Source of the DNA: Lachnospiraceae bacterium
GTDB taxonomy: Bacteria > Bacillota > Clostridia > Lachnospirales > Lachnospiraceae
Direction of reading: 5' to 3'
Length of the DNA: 64,000 bases
NCBI GenBank assembly: GCA_002892395.1
Contig: NBBL01000005.1
Coordinates: 124,001 to 188,000, forward strand
Positions 36,475 to 45,023 of this stretch are shown here, in pieces. Position 1 is the stretch's first letter. The number at the start of each line of letters is the position of its first letter. The notes below the pieces were generated by a model. That model had not been told where the DNA came from. It ran no database searches and was given only the letters and a program-made list of their open reading frames with translations. The translations under genes were made by a program, and so were the position numbers.

Positions 36475-37872
36475 TCAGAGACTGAACAGTCCGATGGACT
36501 GAAGGAACAGGATACTCATGATAACGGGAGAGACAAAGCGCACCATAAAGATGTAGATGGCTTTCCGCCGCATGGGATGCCCCCCGTACTCCATTTCTTC
36601 TATGATCCACTGCGGTCCCACAATCCATCCGATCAGGACTGCGGAGAGGATGGAGATAAAGGGCATCATGAAGGAGTTGCTTACATAATCCATGATATCC
36701 AGCAGCTGTCCCACAGAGCCGTTCGGGAGAGGCACTTCCACATAGAAGAGGCTGTATCCCAGTGCGATTACGACAGAGGCGGCTGTGTAGAGGAGGGTGA
36801 GGGAAACACAGGTCTTTTCCCTTGATGTGTGGAAGATTTCCATAAAGTTTGCCACAATGGTTTCCAATATGGAGATGCAGCTGGTCAGTGCGGCAAAGGC
36901 TGCCATGACAAAGAAGGCTGTGCCCACGAAGACGCCCACCGCTCCCATGGAAGCGAATACCTTGGGAAGCGAGACAAACATAAGCTTTGGTCCGGAATTC
37001 ATGCCTTCCATGCCGGAAAAAACATAGATGGAGGGGATGATCATCATTCCGGCGAGTAAGGCAACGCCGGTATCAAAAACTTCAATCTGTGAAATGGACT
37101 GGTTCAGGTTCACCTCTTTTTTGACATAGGAGCCGTAGGTGATCATAATTCCCATGGATACACTGAGGGAGAAGAAAAGCTGGCTCATGGCGTCCAAAAG
37201 AATTTGGAGAAAGCGTTGAACGGTCAGCCCATGGAAATTCGGCATCAGATAGACGCGAAGCCCCTGCATGCCAGTGCGCACGGCGCCGTCCTCTGCAGTG
37301 CGGCGAAGGGTCAGTGCGTAGCACGCGATCAAAACAACCATTACAAGGAGACAGGGCATGATGACCTTGGAACAGCGCTCAATGCCGCCCTCCACACCCT
37401 TGTAGACAATCAATGCGGTTAAGAGCATGAACAGGATCGCATAGAGAACGGAATCCCGGGGATTGGTGATAAAATCAACAAAAAAGCTGTCCTCTGCGGC
37501 GAGCTGCGCCTTGCCGCTTACATAGGCGATCACATAGCGAAGAATCCATCCTCCGATGACCGCATAGTAAGTCATGATCACAGCAGGAACAAAAAAAGTG
37601 AGAATCCCCAGAAATTTCCACTTCGGCCGCATGGCGGCATAGGCCTGTATGGAATTCTTCTGTGTTCTGCGCCCGATGGCAATATCCGAGCTGAGAAGTG
37701 TGTAGCCGAAGGTGAGGACGAGGATCAGGTAGATGATGAGAAACAGGCCGCCCCCATCCTTGGCTGCAAGATAGGGGAATCTCCAGATATTTCCCACTCC
37801 GACTGCGGATCCCGCCGCTGCGAGAACGAAACCGATCTGTCCTGAAAAGCTGCTGTTTGTTTTTGTGTTCAT
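36475..37872 (-). CDS. Neurotransmitter:sodium symporter family (SNF/NSS) transporter
   Basis: 465 residues with about eleven or twelve membrane helices. The N-terminal GFVLAAAGSAVGVGNIWRFPYLAAKDGGG is the NSS signature that lines the sodium and substrate sites in helix 1. Bacterial homologues carry amino acids such as tryptophan, tyrosine or leucine with sodium. An AGGAAGAAC sequence precedes the start. The gene diverges from a LysR regulator gene with a 127-base shared upstream region, so that regulator probably controls it. Confidence 0.92.
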   Translation of the reverse strand: MNTKTNSSFSGQIGFVLAAAGSAVGVGNIWRFPYLAAKDGGGLFLIIYLILVLTFGYTLLSSDIAIGRRTQKNSIQAYAAMRPKWKFLGILTFFVPAVIMTYYAVIGGWILRYVIAYVSGKAQLAAEDSFFVDFITNPRDSVLYAILFMLLTALIVYKGVEGGIERCSKVIMPCLLVMVVLIACYALTLRRTAEDGAVRTGMQGLRVYLMPNFHGLTVQRFLQILLDAMSQLFFSLSVSMGIMITYGSYVKKEVNLNQSISQIEVFDTGVALLAGMMIIPSIYVFSGMEGMNSGPKLMFVSLPKVFASMGAVGVFVGTAFFVMAAFAALTSCISILETIVANFMEIFHTSREKTCVSLTLLYTAASVVIALGYSLFYVEVPLPNGSVGQLLDIMDYVSNSFMMPFISILSAVLIGWIVGPQWIIEEMEYGGHPMRRKAIYIFMVRFVSPVIMSILFLQSIGLFSL

Positions 37873-37916
37873 AGTTCTTCCTGCCGATTCTTTATTTTCC
37901 TTTCGGAATGGCTATC

Positions 37917-37951
37917 ATTATAGGAGGAAAGGATGTATTCTAATAGCGAAT
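37917..37951. promoter_or_regulatory. Divergent promoter region with LysR-type palindrome
   Basis: On the minus strand TATAAT (37922-37917) is a -10 box for the NSS gene. ATTC-N7-GAAT at 37937-37951 is a T-N11-A type interrupted palindrome placed over the expected -35 region. This is the usual arrangement of a LysR binding site between a regulator and its divergent target. Confidence 0.5.
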
Positions 37952-37999
37952 GTTTTTCATATTAACCAGTAAAGAATGTAATGGAAAAAGGAGAGCCGT

Positions 38000-38878
38000 G
38001 TGAAGGAGAGCAGAAATCGTTATGAAATTTTTGTTCGGGTGGCGGAGATGGGAAATATTTCCAAGGCCTCCGAGCTCTTAAATTACACACAATCGGGAAT
38101 CAGCCATGTGATCGCCGGGCTGGAAAAGGAGCTGGGGATCCAGCTCTTTATTCGCAGCAAAAACGGAGTCATGCTGACGGAAAAGGGAAGTCGTATTTTG
38201 CCCTACGTTCGCAGCCTGATCAATCAGGAAAATAATATGCGGCAGGCCGCGTATGAAATGAATCACTCTCTTGCAGGGACACTTCGAATCGGCAGCTTCT
38301 CCAGTGCCTCTGCCTATTGGATGCCCGGAATTATCCGGCATTTCCGGGCACATTACCCCGAGGTGGAGATTGAAATTCTGGATGGAAATTACAATGAAAT
38401 TCGGGAATGGATCAGCAAGGGGCAGGTGGACTGCGGCTTTTTGTCCTCGATTGTTGCGGAGGGGCTGCGGTTTTATCCTCTGATGGAGGATCCCATGTAT
38501 GTGGTGGTGTCGAAGCATCATCCGCTGGCAAAGCAGGAGAAAATCAAGCTGGAGGAGGCACTTCGCTATCCCTTGATTCTGGAGACACCGGGCTGCGACA
38601 GTGACATTCAGGAGCTGCTGGAGCAGGCGAGCGTGGTGCCGAATATCTGCTACAGCTTTCGCGACGACTCGATTATTCTTTCCTTTGTGGAACAGGGACT
38701 CGGCGTCACCATTTCGCAGGAGCTGGTGCTGAAAGCCTTTGGAAACGACGTGATTGCGCGGCCATTGGACCCTGCCGGGCGCCGGATTATCGGACTTTCC
38801 TTTGCGGATACGATGAATTCCCTGCTTTCGGATGTGTTTCTTGAATATATGCGGAATCGGGAACAGGAGGTGCATTGA
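38000..38878 (+). CDS. LysR family transcriptional regulator
   Basis: 292 residues from GTG 38000, preceded by AAAGGAGAG. The N-terminal winged helix is RYEIFVRVAEMGNISKASELLNYTQSGISHVIAGLEKELGIQLFIR, the standard LysR DNA-binding block, and is followed by a periplasmic-binding-like effector domain (GTLRIGSFSS, IEILDGNYNEI). It probably regulates the divergent sodium symporter in response to a small molecule, perhaps the transported amino acid; this is inference from orientation. Confidence 0.9.
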   Translation: MKESRNRYEIFVRVAEMGNISKASELLNYTQSGISHVIAGLEKELGIQLFIRSKNGVMLTEKGSRILPYVRSLINQENNMRQAAYEMNHSLAGTLRIGSFSSASAYWMPGIIRHFRAHYPEVEIEILDGNYNEIREWISKGQVDCGFLSSIVAEGLRFYPLMEDPMYVVVSKHHPLAKQEKIKLEEALRYPLILETPGCDSDIQELLEQASVVPNICYSFRDDSIILSFVEQGLGVTISQELVLKAFGNDVIARPLDPAGRRIIGLSFADTMNSLLSDVFLEYMRNREQEVH

Positions 38879-38890
38879 GAGGAGATGCAG

Positions 38891-39169
38891 CTATCCGAGC
38901 CAGCTCCAGTTTTCTTCCCGGGGCATGACGAGGGCAAGCAAAACCAGCTCCTCCCCTTGGTGAAGGCAGAGGTCTTCGGGAAGAGAGCGCCGGGGAAGCG
39001 GATTTTCCTCCATAAGCTCGGCTGCGATGCAGCATCGTCCCTCGTGCTTCGCATCCTCCAGAGCGCTTTCCCGATCCGCACCTTCTCCGTAGCATCCGGG
39101 AAAATCAGGAAAGGAGGCATAAAATCCGTCGCCGCGCTTGGTTACAATGACAGGGTAGTAAAAGGTCAT
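38891..39169 (-). CDS. HicB-like antitoxin-fold protein, no HicA partner seen
   Basis: 92 residues with the HicB N-terminal block YYPVIVTKRGDGFYASFPDFPGCYGEGADRESALEDA. This is a partial RNase-H-like fold normally found in the antitoxin of HicAB modules. No DNA-binding domain follows: the protein ends NWSWLG. The flanking sequence on either side, on both strands, does not encode a recognisable HicA toxin of about 60 residues. It may be a solitary HicB-family protein or the remains of a module. Confidence 0.75.
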   Translation of the reverse strand: MTFYYPVIVTKRGDGFYASFPDFPGCYGEGADRESALEDAKHEGRCCIAAELMEENPLPRRSLPEDLCLHQGEELVLLALVMPREENWSWLG

Positions 39170-39385
39170 ACAGAATCTCCTTCTTTCAGGCGCTGCCCGG
39201 ATAACCGGGGCGAAACCCGCGGATTTTCCGCAGTCATCTTTCAGGGCGCAGAGGTTTCAGATGAAAGCAGTATAGCAGAAAGAACAGCCGGAAAAAAGAG
39301 GAGCCGGCAGGGAACCGTGTTCGGCAGAACAGGGAGAAAATAAGCGCCCGGTGCTTACGGAGAGCTTAAATTTTTATGGATTCCG

Positions 39386-39414
39386 TAGCAATCGGAATTC
39401 AAACACGCTATAAT
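39386..39414 (+). promoter_or_regulatory. Promoter of the 39556 lipoprotein
   Basis: A perfect TATAAT lies 17 bases after TAGCAA. The start codon is about 140 bases downstream; I see no riboswitch motif in that leader. Confidence 0.5.
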
Positions 39415-39555
39415 GGGCATCTGCAGTATGTGGCGAAGGTGAGAACGAAGCAGTTGAGAAATGCTTCGAAAGCCGAAATCAAAGCAAACGTCATAGGAAT
39501 CATAGGAAAAGGAAAAAAGAAACACAGGAGTGTATGCTCCGGAAAGAAGGAAAGA

Positions 39556-40329
39556 ATGAGAAAAATCAGGTTGGCAGTAATTCTGATGGCTTCAATGATG
39601 ACATTGGCGGCGTGCGGAAACGGTGCAGAGACAAAGACAAAAGCGGAGGAAAGCAGCACGGCAGCAGAGAGCACGACAGAAGCAACAGAAGCTTCGACGG
39701 AGGGGGAGTCAGCGGGAGAGACCAAAGCCGAGGAGGAGACTCTGGCAAACGGGGCTCATCTCATCAAGCCCATCCAGAAGGACACTGCAATCAGCGGAGA
39801 GATGCCGGACGGCGCATATCTTGTCAAGCTTGATGTGGAAAGTCTGAAGGCGGAGGGCAATCAAAAGACGGTACACGCAGCCTTCTTTGATTTTGATCGT
39901 TTTGATTCAAATCAGATTGACGGAATCAAGGAGGCGGATGTTATCCGCGTATGCGGAAAGGATATAGAGGTGCAGGGCGTTGAGCTGAAGCAGGATGAGT
40001 TCGATGCATTTAAGGTGGCAAAGATCAACGGAGGGGTTGATGAGGGCGGTGTCAGCCTTATTCAGGAGGAAAATCTTTATCGCACCCAGTCATCGGACGG
40101 AAGTCCTTTGTTCTATTCCCTGGGAGACGCCGTCATTCCGCTTGCGAAGGATGTGGTCTATATGGACTTCAGTGATCTGAGCCAGCCCTCCGGAACCACC
40201 TATCCGGCAGATCAGCTGGAGAAGGCGTTTGCACAGCAAAAAGGTGCGGAGTGGGGACCGAAGACAACCTCGATTGTCATTCAGAACCATGAGATCGTAA
40301 AGATCTTCCGCACCTTCAGCCAAAAGTAA
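39556..40329 (+). CDS. Uncharacterised lipoprotein
   Basis: 257 residues from ATG 39556, preceded by AGAAGGAAAG. The lipobox is LAAC (C20). A Thr/Glu/Ala/Ser-rich linker of about 40 residues is followed by a globular domain of roughly 190 residues (ISGEMPDGAYLVKLDVESLK to IVKIFRTFSQK) that I do not recognise. The linker style (AAESTTEATEAS) resembles that of the ZnuA-like lipoprotein in this window. No functional partner is adjacent; bioB converges on it from the other strand. Confidence 0.7.
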   Translation: MRKIRLAVILMASMMTLAACGNGAETKTKAEESSTAAESTTEATEASTEGESAGETKAEEETLANGAHLIKPIQKDTAISGEMPDGAYLVKLDVESLKAEGNQKTVHAAFFDFDRFDSNQIDGIKEADVIRVCGKDIEVQGVELKQDEFDAFKVAKINGGVDEGGVSLIQEENLYRTQSSDGSPLFYSLGDAVIPLAKDVVYMDFSDLSQPSGTTYPADQLEKAFAQQKGAEWGPKTTSIVIQNHEIVKIFRTFSQK

Positions 40330-40375
40330 GTTTCTGCATCAGAATCAAAATAAACCCCTCGAATGACTCAACGGA

Positions 40376-41530
40376 TCACGTTGCCGAGGCTGCGTTTCGC
40401 ATCCATTCCGGAGTGACATCACGTCCAATTTCTGTGAGCATGGCGCGGTCGCGGGCAACGCTGGATCCGGTGGTTGTGAGCATGTCGCCGGTAATCGCGG
40501 CACTTGCACCGGAAGAAAAGGCAAGCCTTCCGTTGTCCCGGAGGGTCTTTCGGCCTCCCGCGAGACGAATGTCGGCTTCCGGGTTGATGAAACGAAACAG
40601 AGCTACGGTGCGGAGCACCTCTTCCTCTGACAGAGGGGTTCGATCCTGAAACGGAGTCCCCGGAACCGGAATCAGAACGTTCAGCGGAATGGAACGAATG
40701 CCGAGGGAAGCCAGTGTAAATGCCATATCAATGCGGTCCTGCCAGCTTTCCCCCATGCCGATGATGCCGCCGGAGCAGACGCTCATCCCGGCTCTCTGAG
40801 CAGCGCGTATGGCATTCAGCTTCTGGTCGAAGCTGTGAGTGGTGCAGATATGGGGGAAAAAGTTGCGGGAGCTCTCAATATTATTGTGGCAGCGCTTGAC
40901 GCCGACCGCTCTGAGGCGGCGAAACTGAACCTCGCTTAAAAGTCCCATGGAGGCGCAAAGCTCAATGCGGCATTCCCGGTTCAGTCGTTCAAAGCTGCGG
41001 ACAGCCTTTTCGAAGGATTCCCCCTCCAGTGTCCTTCCGGAGGTGACGATGGAGAAGCGGGAGACCCCTGCCCGTTCGTTGAACATGGCGGCGTGCAGGA
41101 TGGTTTCTTCATCCAGAAAGGCATAGGTTTCACAGCCGGTTTTGCTGTGGATCGACTGGGCACAATACTTGCAGTCCTCGCTGCAGCGCCCGCTCTTTCC
41201 ATTGATGATGGTGCAAAGGTCCACATGATCTCCCGAGAACGCCGCCCGAATCCGATCTGCCGCCTGACATAGCGCATCCACCTTGGATGTGAGCAGGCAT
41301 TGCACAGCAGGCTCCCCCTCCTTCAATCGCCTTCCGGCGATGATCTCCTCAGCCAGATTCCGTGCATTTCTTCCGGCCTCCTCGGCGGGATCCTGTGAGC
41401 TTCTTTCCATCTCTTGATCCGGATCCCGTGGGCTTCTTTCCACCTCTTCTGTGAGAACCATTGTATTCCCTTCGATGTTTTCGGTGCGGTTCCTTGTTTC
41501 TTCTCTGCTGATGTTTTCGGTAAGCGTCAT
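40376..41530 (-). CDS. bioB: Biotin synthase with repetitive N-terminal extension
   Basis: Radical SAM enzyme that inserts sulfur into dethiobiotin. 384 residues, about 50 more than usual. The cluster motif is C116-SED-C120-KY-C123; VTSGRTLEGESF, CASMGLL, HNNIESSRNFF and RLAGGRKTLRDN are conserved blocks. Residues 1-62 are an unusual hydrophilic extension containing three degenerate 11-residue units (R32-E42, R43-G53, R54-I64; theme RSxxDPxEE). A strong AGGAGG six bases before the first ATG supports translation of this extension. No other bio synthesis genes are nearby. The promoter overlaps a BirA operator shared with bioY. Confidence 0.92.
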   Translation of the reverse strand: MTLTENISREETRNRTENIEGNTMVLTEEVERSPRDPDQEMERSSQDPAEEAGRNARNLAEEIIAGRRLKEGEPAVQCLLTSKVDALCQAADRIRAAFSGDHVDLCTIINGKSGRCSEDCKYCAQSIHSKTGCETYAFLDEETILHAAMFNERAGVSRFSIVTSGRTLEGESFEKAVRSFERLNRECRIELCASMGLLSEVQFRRLRAVGVKRCHNNIESSRNFFPHICTTHSFDQKLNAIRAAQRAGMSVCSGGIIGMGESWQDRIDMAFTLASLGIRSIPLNVLIPVPGTPFQDRTPLSEEEVLRTVALFRFINPEADIRLAGGRKTLRDNGRLAFSSGASAAITGDMLTTTGSSVARDRAMLTEIGRDVTPEWMRNAASAT

Positions 41531-41561
41531 TGTTGTTCCTCCTGTTTTCCTTCTGCAGTGC

Positions 41562-41591
41562 AGTATATTCGTAAAAAAAGCGGTTTGTCAA
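41562..41591 (-). promoter_or_regulatory. Promoter of bioB
   Basis: Minus-strand TTGACA (41591-41586) and TATACT (41567-41562), 18 bases apart. The -35 box lies within the left half of the BirA operator. Confidence 0.7.
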
Positions 41592-41618
41592 CCGAATGAG
41601 TGAAAAAATAGTTGACAA
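41585..41618. promoter_or_regulatory. BirA operator between bioB and bioY
   Basis: TTGTCAACC and AGTTGACAA form an inverted repeat (8 of 9 positions) with a 16-base spacer. This fits the Firmicute biotin operator TTGTTAACC-N14-16-GGTTAACAA. It overlaps the -35 boxes of both divergent promoters, so biotinyl-AMP-bound BirA would shut both genes. Confidence 0.82.
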
Positions 41619-41641
41619 TCAGGCGGGGGAGGAATTATCCT
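41612..41641 (+). promoter_or_regulatory. Promoter of bioY
   Basis: TTGACA (41612-41617) and TATCCT (41636-41641), 18 bases apart. The -35 box lies in the right half of the BirA operator. Confidence 0.65.
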
Positions 41642-41714
41642 AGGGAACGGACGCTGGAGTCGTTCAAAACAGGAAACGGGCGTATGGCAGAAGCAGCCCA
41701 CAGAGGGGGAAAAT

Positions 41715-42272
41715 ATGAAGTCAATGAGCAGAACAGAAATTCAAAGTATGTGTCTGATGGCAGTGATGACAGCTGTCATGTGCATTTTCGGACCGATGTC
41801 GGTTCCGATCGGGCCGGTTCCGATTTCACTCACGGTATTTACGGTTTATCTTGCGGTTTATGTACTCGGAATGAAGCGCGGCACCATCGCCTACATCGTC
41901 TATTTGCTGATCGGCTTTGTCGGCGTGCCGGTTTTGTCTGGTTACAGCGGCGGGGCGGCAAAGGTGTTCGGGCCCACCGGCGGATACCTGTTCGGGTTTA
42001 TCCTTATGGCGTTGATCAGCGGCTGGGCGATTGATCACTGCTACAGGAATGTGGTTCTGCAGTTTGTGGGCATGGCAGTGGGTCTTGCAGTTTGCTATTT
42101 GCTCGGAACGCTTTGGCTTTCGCATGTGACAGGGATGGATCTTCAAAAGGCGATGCAGGTGGGGGTGTTTCCCTTTGTGGCATTCGATTTGATTAAAATC
42201 GTCTGCGCGATTCTGCTGGGACGCCTGATTCGAAACCGCTTGAAGAAGGTTCTTGCAGCGGAACAATTCTGA
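41715..42272 (+). CDS. bioY: Biotin transporter BioY (ECF S-component)
   Basis: 185 residues with six hydrophobic helices. The N-terminal block AVMTAVMCIFGPMSVPIGPVPISLTVFTVYLAVYVLGMKRG and the FGPTGGYLFGF motif are the BioY signature for biotin binding. It takes up biotin, alone or with a shared ECF module encoded elsewhere. Divergent from bioB under one BirA operator. The start ATG at 41715 follows AGAGGGGG. Confidence 0.93.
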   Translation: MKSMSRTEIQSMCLMAVMTAVMCIFGPMSVPIGPVPISLTVFTVYLAVYVLGMKRGTIAYIVYLLIGFVGVPVLSGYSGGAAKVFGPTGGYLFGFILMALISGWAIDHCYRNVVLQFVGMAVGLAVCYLLGTLWLSHVTGMDLQKAMQVGVFPFVAFDLIKIVCAILLGRLIRNRLKKVLAAEQF

Positions 42273-42317
42273 GTCAGGAGATCTGATTGTAAGCTCCGAA
42301 CAATTGTTTGTGATACC

Positions 42318-42364
42318 AAGCTTTCGAAGTTCTGCCCGGCAGAAACATTCGAAAGCTTTTTTGT
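42318..42364 (+). terminator. Terminator of bioY
   Basis: AAGCTTTCGAA/TTCGAAAGCTT with inner TTCTGC/GCAGAA, followed by TTTTTTG. The T run merges directly into the lon promoter. Confidence 0.88.
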
Positions 42365-42392
42365 TGACAGTAAAAATGAAGTTTGATACTAT
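42364..42392 (+). promoter_or_regulatory. Promoter of lon
   Basis: A perfect TTGACA and TACTAT with 17-base spacing. No CIRCE or CtsR operator is visible around it. The leader is about 160 bases and holds no convincing gene. Confidence 0.72.
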
Positions 42393-42558
42393 TATGTTAC
42401 ATAATGAATATAACAGATATAATATCTCTGAGCGAAAGAGCAGAGAAAGCGAAGGCAGCTTTCAAACGGCACAAAAGGCAGCGGAAAGGGAGGCTGACAG
42501 GCGCTTTTTGGTAAACAGAAGACATCGTTCAAAGAGGCGAAGGTGAGGAGTAAAGTAT

Positions 42559-44985
42559 ATGGCAGTTTTGCCCGTTTATAATGTATTGGCGGCTCCGGGA
42601 TCGGATATCCCGATTTCGAAGGATGAGTACCAGAGGGCGGTTGGACGTGTGCCGGTCGTCGGAGAAAAGGTGACGATGATCTTCCTGAAAGAAAAGGAGA
42701 TGCGCTTACGCCTTTCCGAGGACAGCTTTTTTCGAATCGGACTGAGCGGGGTGATCACAGAGATCGGCGAGCAGGGGCACCTGATTGTACAGACAGGGGA
42801 ACGGCTTACGCTATGTGAAATCGCGATTGATCAGGATCAGAACATTCATCTGCGTGTTGAGCGGAGAGCGGATATCGATGATCTGGATCAGGCGGAGGCG
42901 GAACGTCACCTGAAGGAGGTAAAGCAGGCGCTGATCCGTTTCTTTGCGAATTCCCAGTGGGATGCCATGGTGCGCGGCATGCTTTCCGCCTGGTCCTCGA
43001 TGGGGGATATTGCCGGAATGATGTCCCGCTGGATGGTGAATACACCCCAGGAGCGCTTTGCTGTTTTGGAGGAGGACAGCCGCGGGAAACGGGAGCAGAT
43101 GCTGGAACAGATGATTTATGAAAATCTGGAGTTCAGCCGCGTCAATGGGGAGGCGCGTTCCGCACAGGAAGCGGACCATCAGAAGCTCTACCGGGAGACG
43201 GCGATCAAAAAACAGATGGAATATTTGCAGAGGGAATTGGAGGAGCTTCATCCGGAAGCGATTTCCGATCTGCGGAAGCTGGAATTGAAGGTGCAGAATT
43301 CCGGCATGAATGAGGAAGCAAAGGAAGAGGCGGAAAAAGTGCTGAACCGCCTGAAGCAGGAGGGGACCCGGAGTGCGGAAACCGGGATGCTTTACGAATA
43401 TCTGGATTATGTGACAGGGCTTTCCTGGAAAAAGGAAAAGCCGAGTATCATCTCTCTGACGGAAGCAGAGGCCGTGCTGGATGAGGATCATTTTGGAATG
43501 AAGAAGGTGAAGGAGCGGATTCTGCAGCAGATTGCGGTCATGCGCCTGACCGGACGTCAATCCGGTTCTATTCTCCTCTTTGTAGGTGCGCCCGGAACCG
43601 GAAAGACCAGTGTAGGACAGAGCATCGCAAGGGCATTGAAGCGGGCCTGTGTGCGCGTCAGCCTCGGAGGAGTGAGGGATGAGGCGGATATTCGCGGGCA
43701 TCGGAGAACCTATATCGGCGCAATGGCAGGGCGCATCATTGACGGCATTCGAAAAAGCGGCGTCTCCAATCCTGTCATGGTATTGGATGAGGTGGATAAG
43801 CTGGCATCGTCCTACCAGGGAGATCCGGCGAGTGCGCTTCTGGAGGTGTTGGATCCGGAGCAAAATGCGAAGTTTACGGATCACTATTTAAATGTGCCGT
43901 ATGATCTCTCGGATGTTTTGTTCATTTGTACGGCCAATACCCGGAACACCATTCCGGAGCCTCTTTTAAACCGCATGGAGGTGATTCCGTTTCAGGGGTA
44001 TACCGGGCTTGAAAAATTTCAGATCGCAACGCGCCATTTGCTCCCAAAGGCGATGAAAGAGATCGGGATCACAGAGCAGCAGTTCCGTCTGGAGGATGCA
44101 GCCCTTCGGACCTTAATTGAAGCCTACACACGGGAGTCCGGGGTGCGTGAATTGAAGCGGTGCATTGACCATCTGTGCAGGGCTGCGGCCGTTGAAATCG
44201 TGAAGCGGGAGACGGAGGAAGTCCATCAGACAGAGGCGGAAAAAGTCCATCAGACAGAGGCGGAAAAAGTCCATCAGACAGAGGAGGAAAAAGCCTATCA
44301 GGCAGAGGCGGAAAAAGCTCATCAGGCGGAGACGGAAAAGGCAATGATCACAGTCACGGAGGAAAACCTTGCCGACTACATGGACAAACATCCGCTGCGC
44401 GGAAGAAAAATAGAATCCTATGCTTCGCCGGGGATTGTGACCGGGCTGGCGTGGACGGCATTCGGAGGAGAGATTCTTTCCATTGAGACCATGCTGGTCA
44501 AGGGCAGCGGAAAAATTGTGATTACCGGAAGGCTGGGAGATGTGATGAAGGAATCGGCACAGATTGCGGTGAGTAAGGTAAAGAAGCTCCTTCCGGAGCA
44601 GGCAAAGTGCTTTGAAAACCATGATCTGCATATCCATGTGCCGGATGGGGCAACACCAAAGGACGGTCCCTCAGCGGGGATTACGCTGACAGTAGCACTT
44701 GCCTCTTTGGTTTCCGGGGTTGCCGTTCCGCCGGATACGGCGATGACCGGAGAGGTTTCGCTTCAGTCGAAGCTGCATCCGATCGGCGGTCTTTCAGAGA
44801 AGCTGATGGCAGCGCAGCGGGCAGGGGTAACGCGTGTTTTCATTCCGCCGGACAACGAAGAGGATCTGCAGGAGGTGGCAGAGGAGGTAACGAATCAGCT
44901 GGAAATTATCCCCATCAAGAGTGTGGAGGAAGTGCTGAGGAAGCTGGGAATTCCGGTGGCAGCGCCGGAAACTGCTACTGTCTGA
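42559..44985 (+). CDS. lon: ATP-dependent protease Lon with tandem-repeat insert
   Basis: 808 residues. The N-terminal LON substrate domain (LPVYNVLAAPGSDIPISK) is followed by a coiled-coil region, the AAA+ domain with Walker A GAPGTGKTS at about 343-350 and Walker B VMVLDEVDK, and the serine protease domain with catalytic S705 (DGPSAG) and K748 (GLSEK). Between the small ATPase subdomain and the protease domain, residues 555-594 are five 8-residue repeats of the type VHQTEAEK, absent from standard Lon. The frame is open throughout and the catalytic residues are intact, so the enzyme is probably active. It degrades damaged and regulatory proteins in the cytoplasm. Confidence 0.93.
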   Translation: MAVLPVYNVLAAPGSDIPISKDEYQRAVGRVPVVGEKVTMIFLKEKEMRLRLSEDSFFRIGLSGVITEIGEQGHLIVQTGERLTLCEIAIDQDQNIHLRVERRADIDDLDQAEAERHLKEVKQALIRFFANSQWDAMVRGMLSAWSSMGDIAGMMSRWMVNTPQERFAVLEEDSRGKREQMLEQMIYENLEFSRVNGEARSAQEADHQKLYRETAIKKQMEYLQRELEELHPEAISDLRKLELKVQNSGMNEEAKEEAEKVLNRLKQEGTRSAETGMLYEYLDYVTGLSWKKEKPSIISLTEAEAVLDEDHFGMKKVKERILQQIAVMRLTGRQSGSILLFVGAPGTGKTSVGQSIARALKRACVRVSLGGVRDEADIRGHRRTYIGAMAGRIIDGIRKSGVSNPVMVLDEVDKLASSYQGDPASALLEVLDPEQNAKFTDHYLNVPYDLSDVLFICTANTRNTIPEPLLNRMEVIPFQGYTGLEKFQIATRHLLPKAMKEIGITEQQFRLEDAALRTLIEAYTRESGVRELKRCIDHLCRAAAVEIVKRETEEVHQTEAEKVHQTEAEKVHQTEEEKAYQAEAEKAHQAETEKAMITVTEENLADYMDKHPLRGRKIESYASPGIVTGLAWTAFGGEILSIETMLVKGSGKIVITGRLGDVMKESAQIAVSKVKKLLPEQAKCFENHDLHIHVPDGATPKDGPSAGITLTVALASLVSGVAVPPDTAMTGEVSLQSKLHPIGGLSEKLMAAQRAGVTRVFIPPDNEEDLQEVAEEVTNQLEIIPIKSVEEVLRKLGIPVAAPETATV
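44221..44340 (+). repeat. 24-bp tandem repeat inside lon (5 units)
   Basis: Five consecutive 24-base units; the first two are identical, the third differs by a single base change (GAGGCG to GAGGAG), and the last two are more diverged. Each encodes [V/A]-[H/Y]-Q-[T/A]-E-x-E-K. Confidence 0.95.
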
Positions 44986-45023
44986 CAGATTGCGGGCTGA
45001 AGGCTTCGCTGTTCGGTCGGACC

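Noticed and set aside
38879-39360. Complete HicAB toxin-antitoxin module
   Set aside because: Only HicB is present; no HicA-like frame was found in the flanking sequence on either strand.
42253-42546. ORF of 97 codons between bioY and lon
   Set aside because: It runs across a clear terminator and promoter and has a basic, low-information translation.
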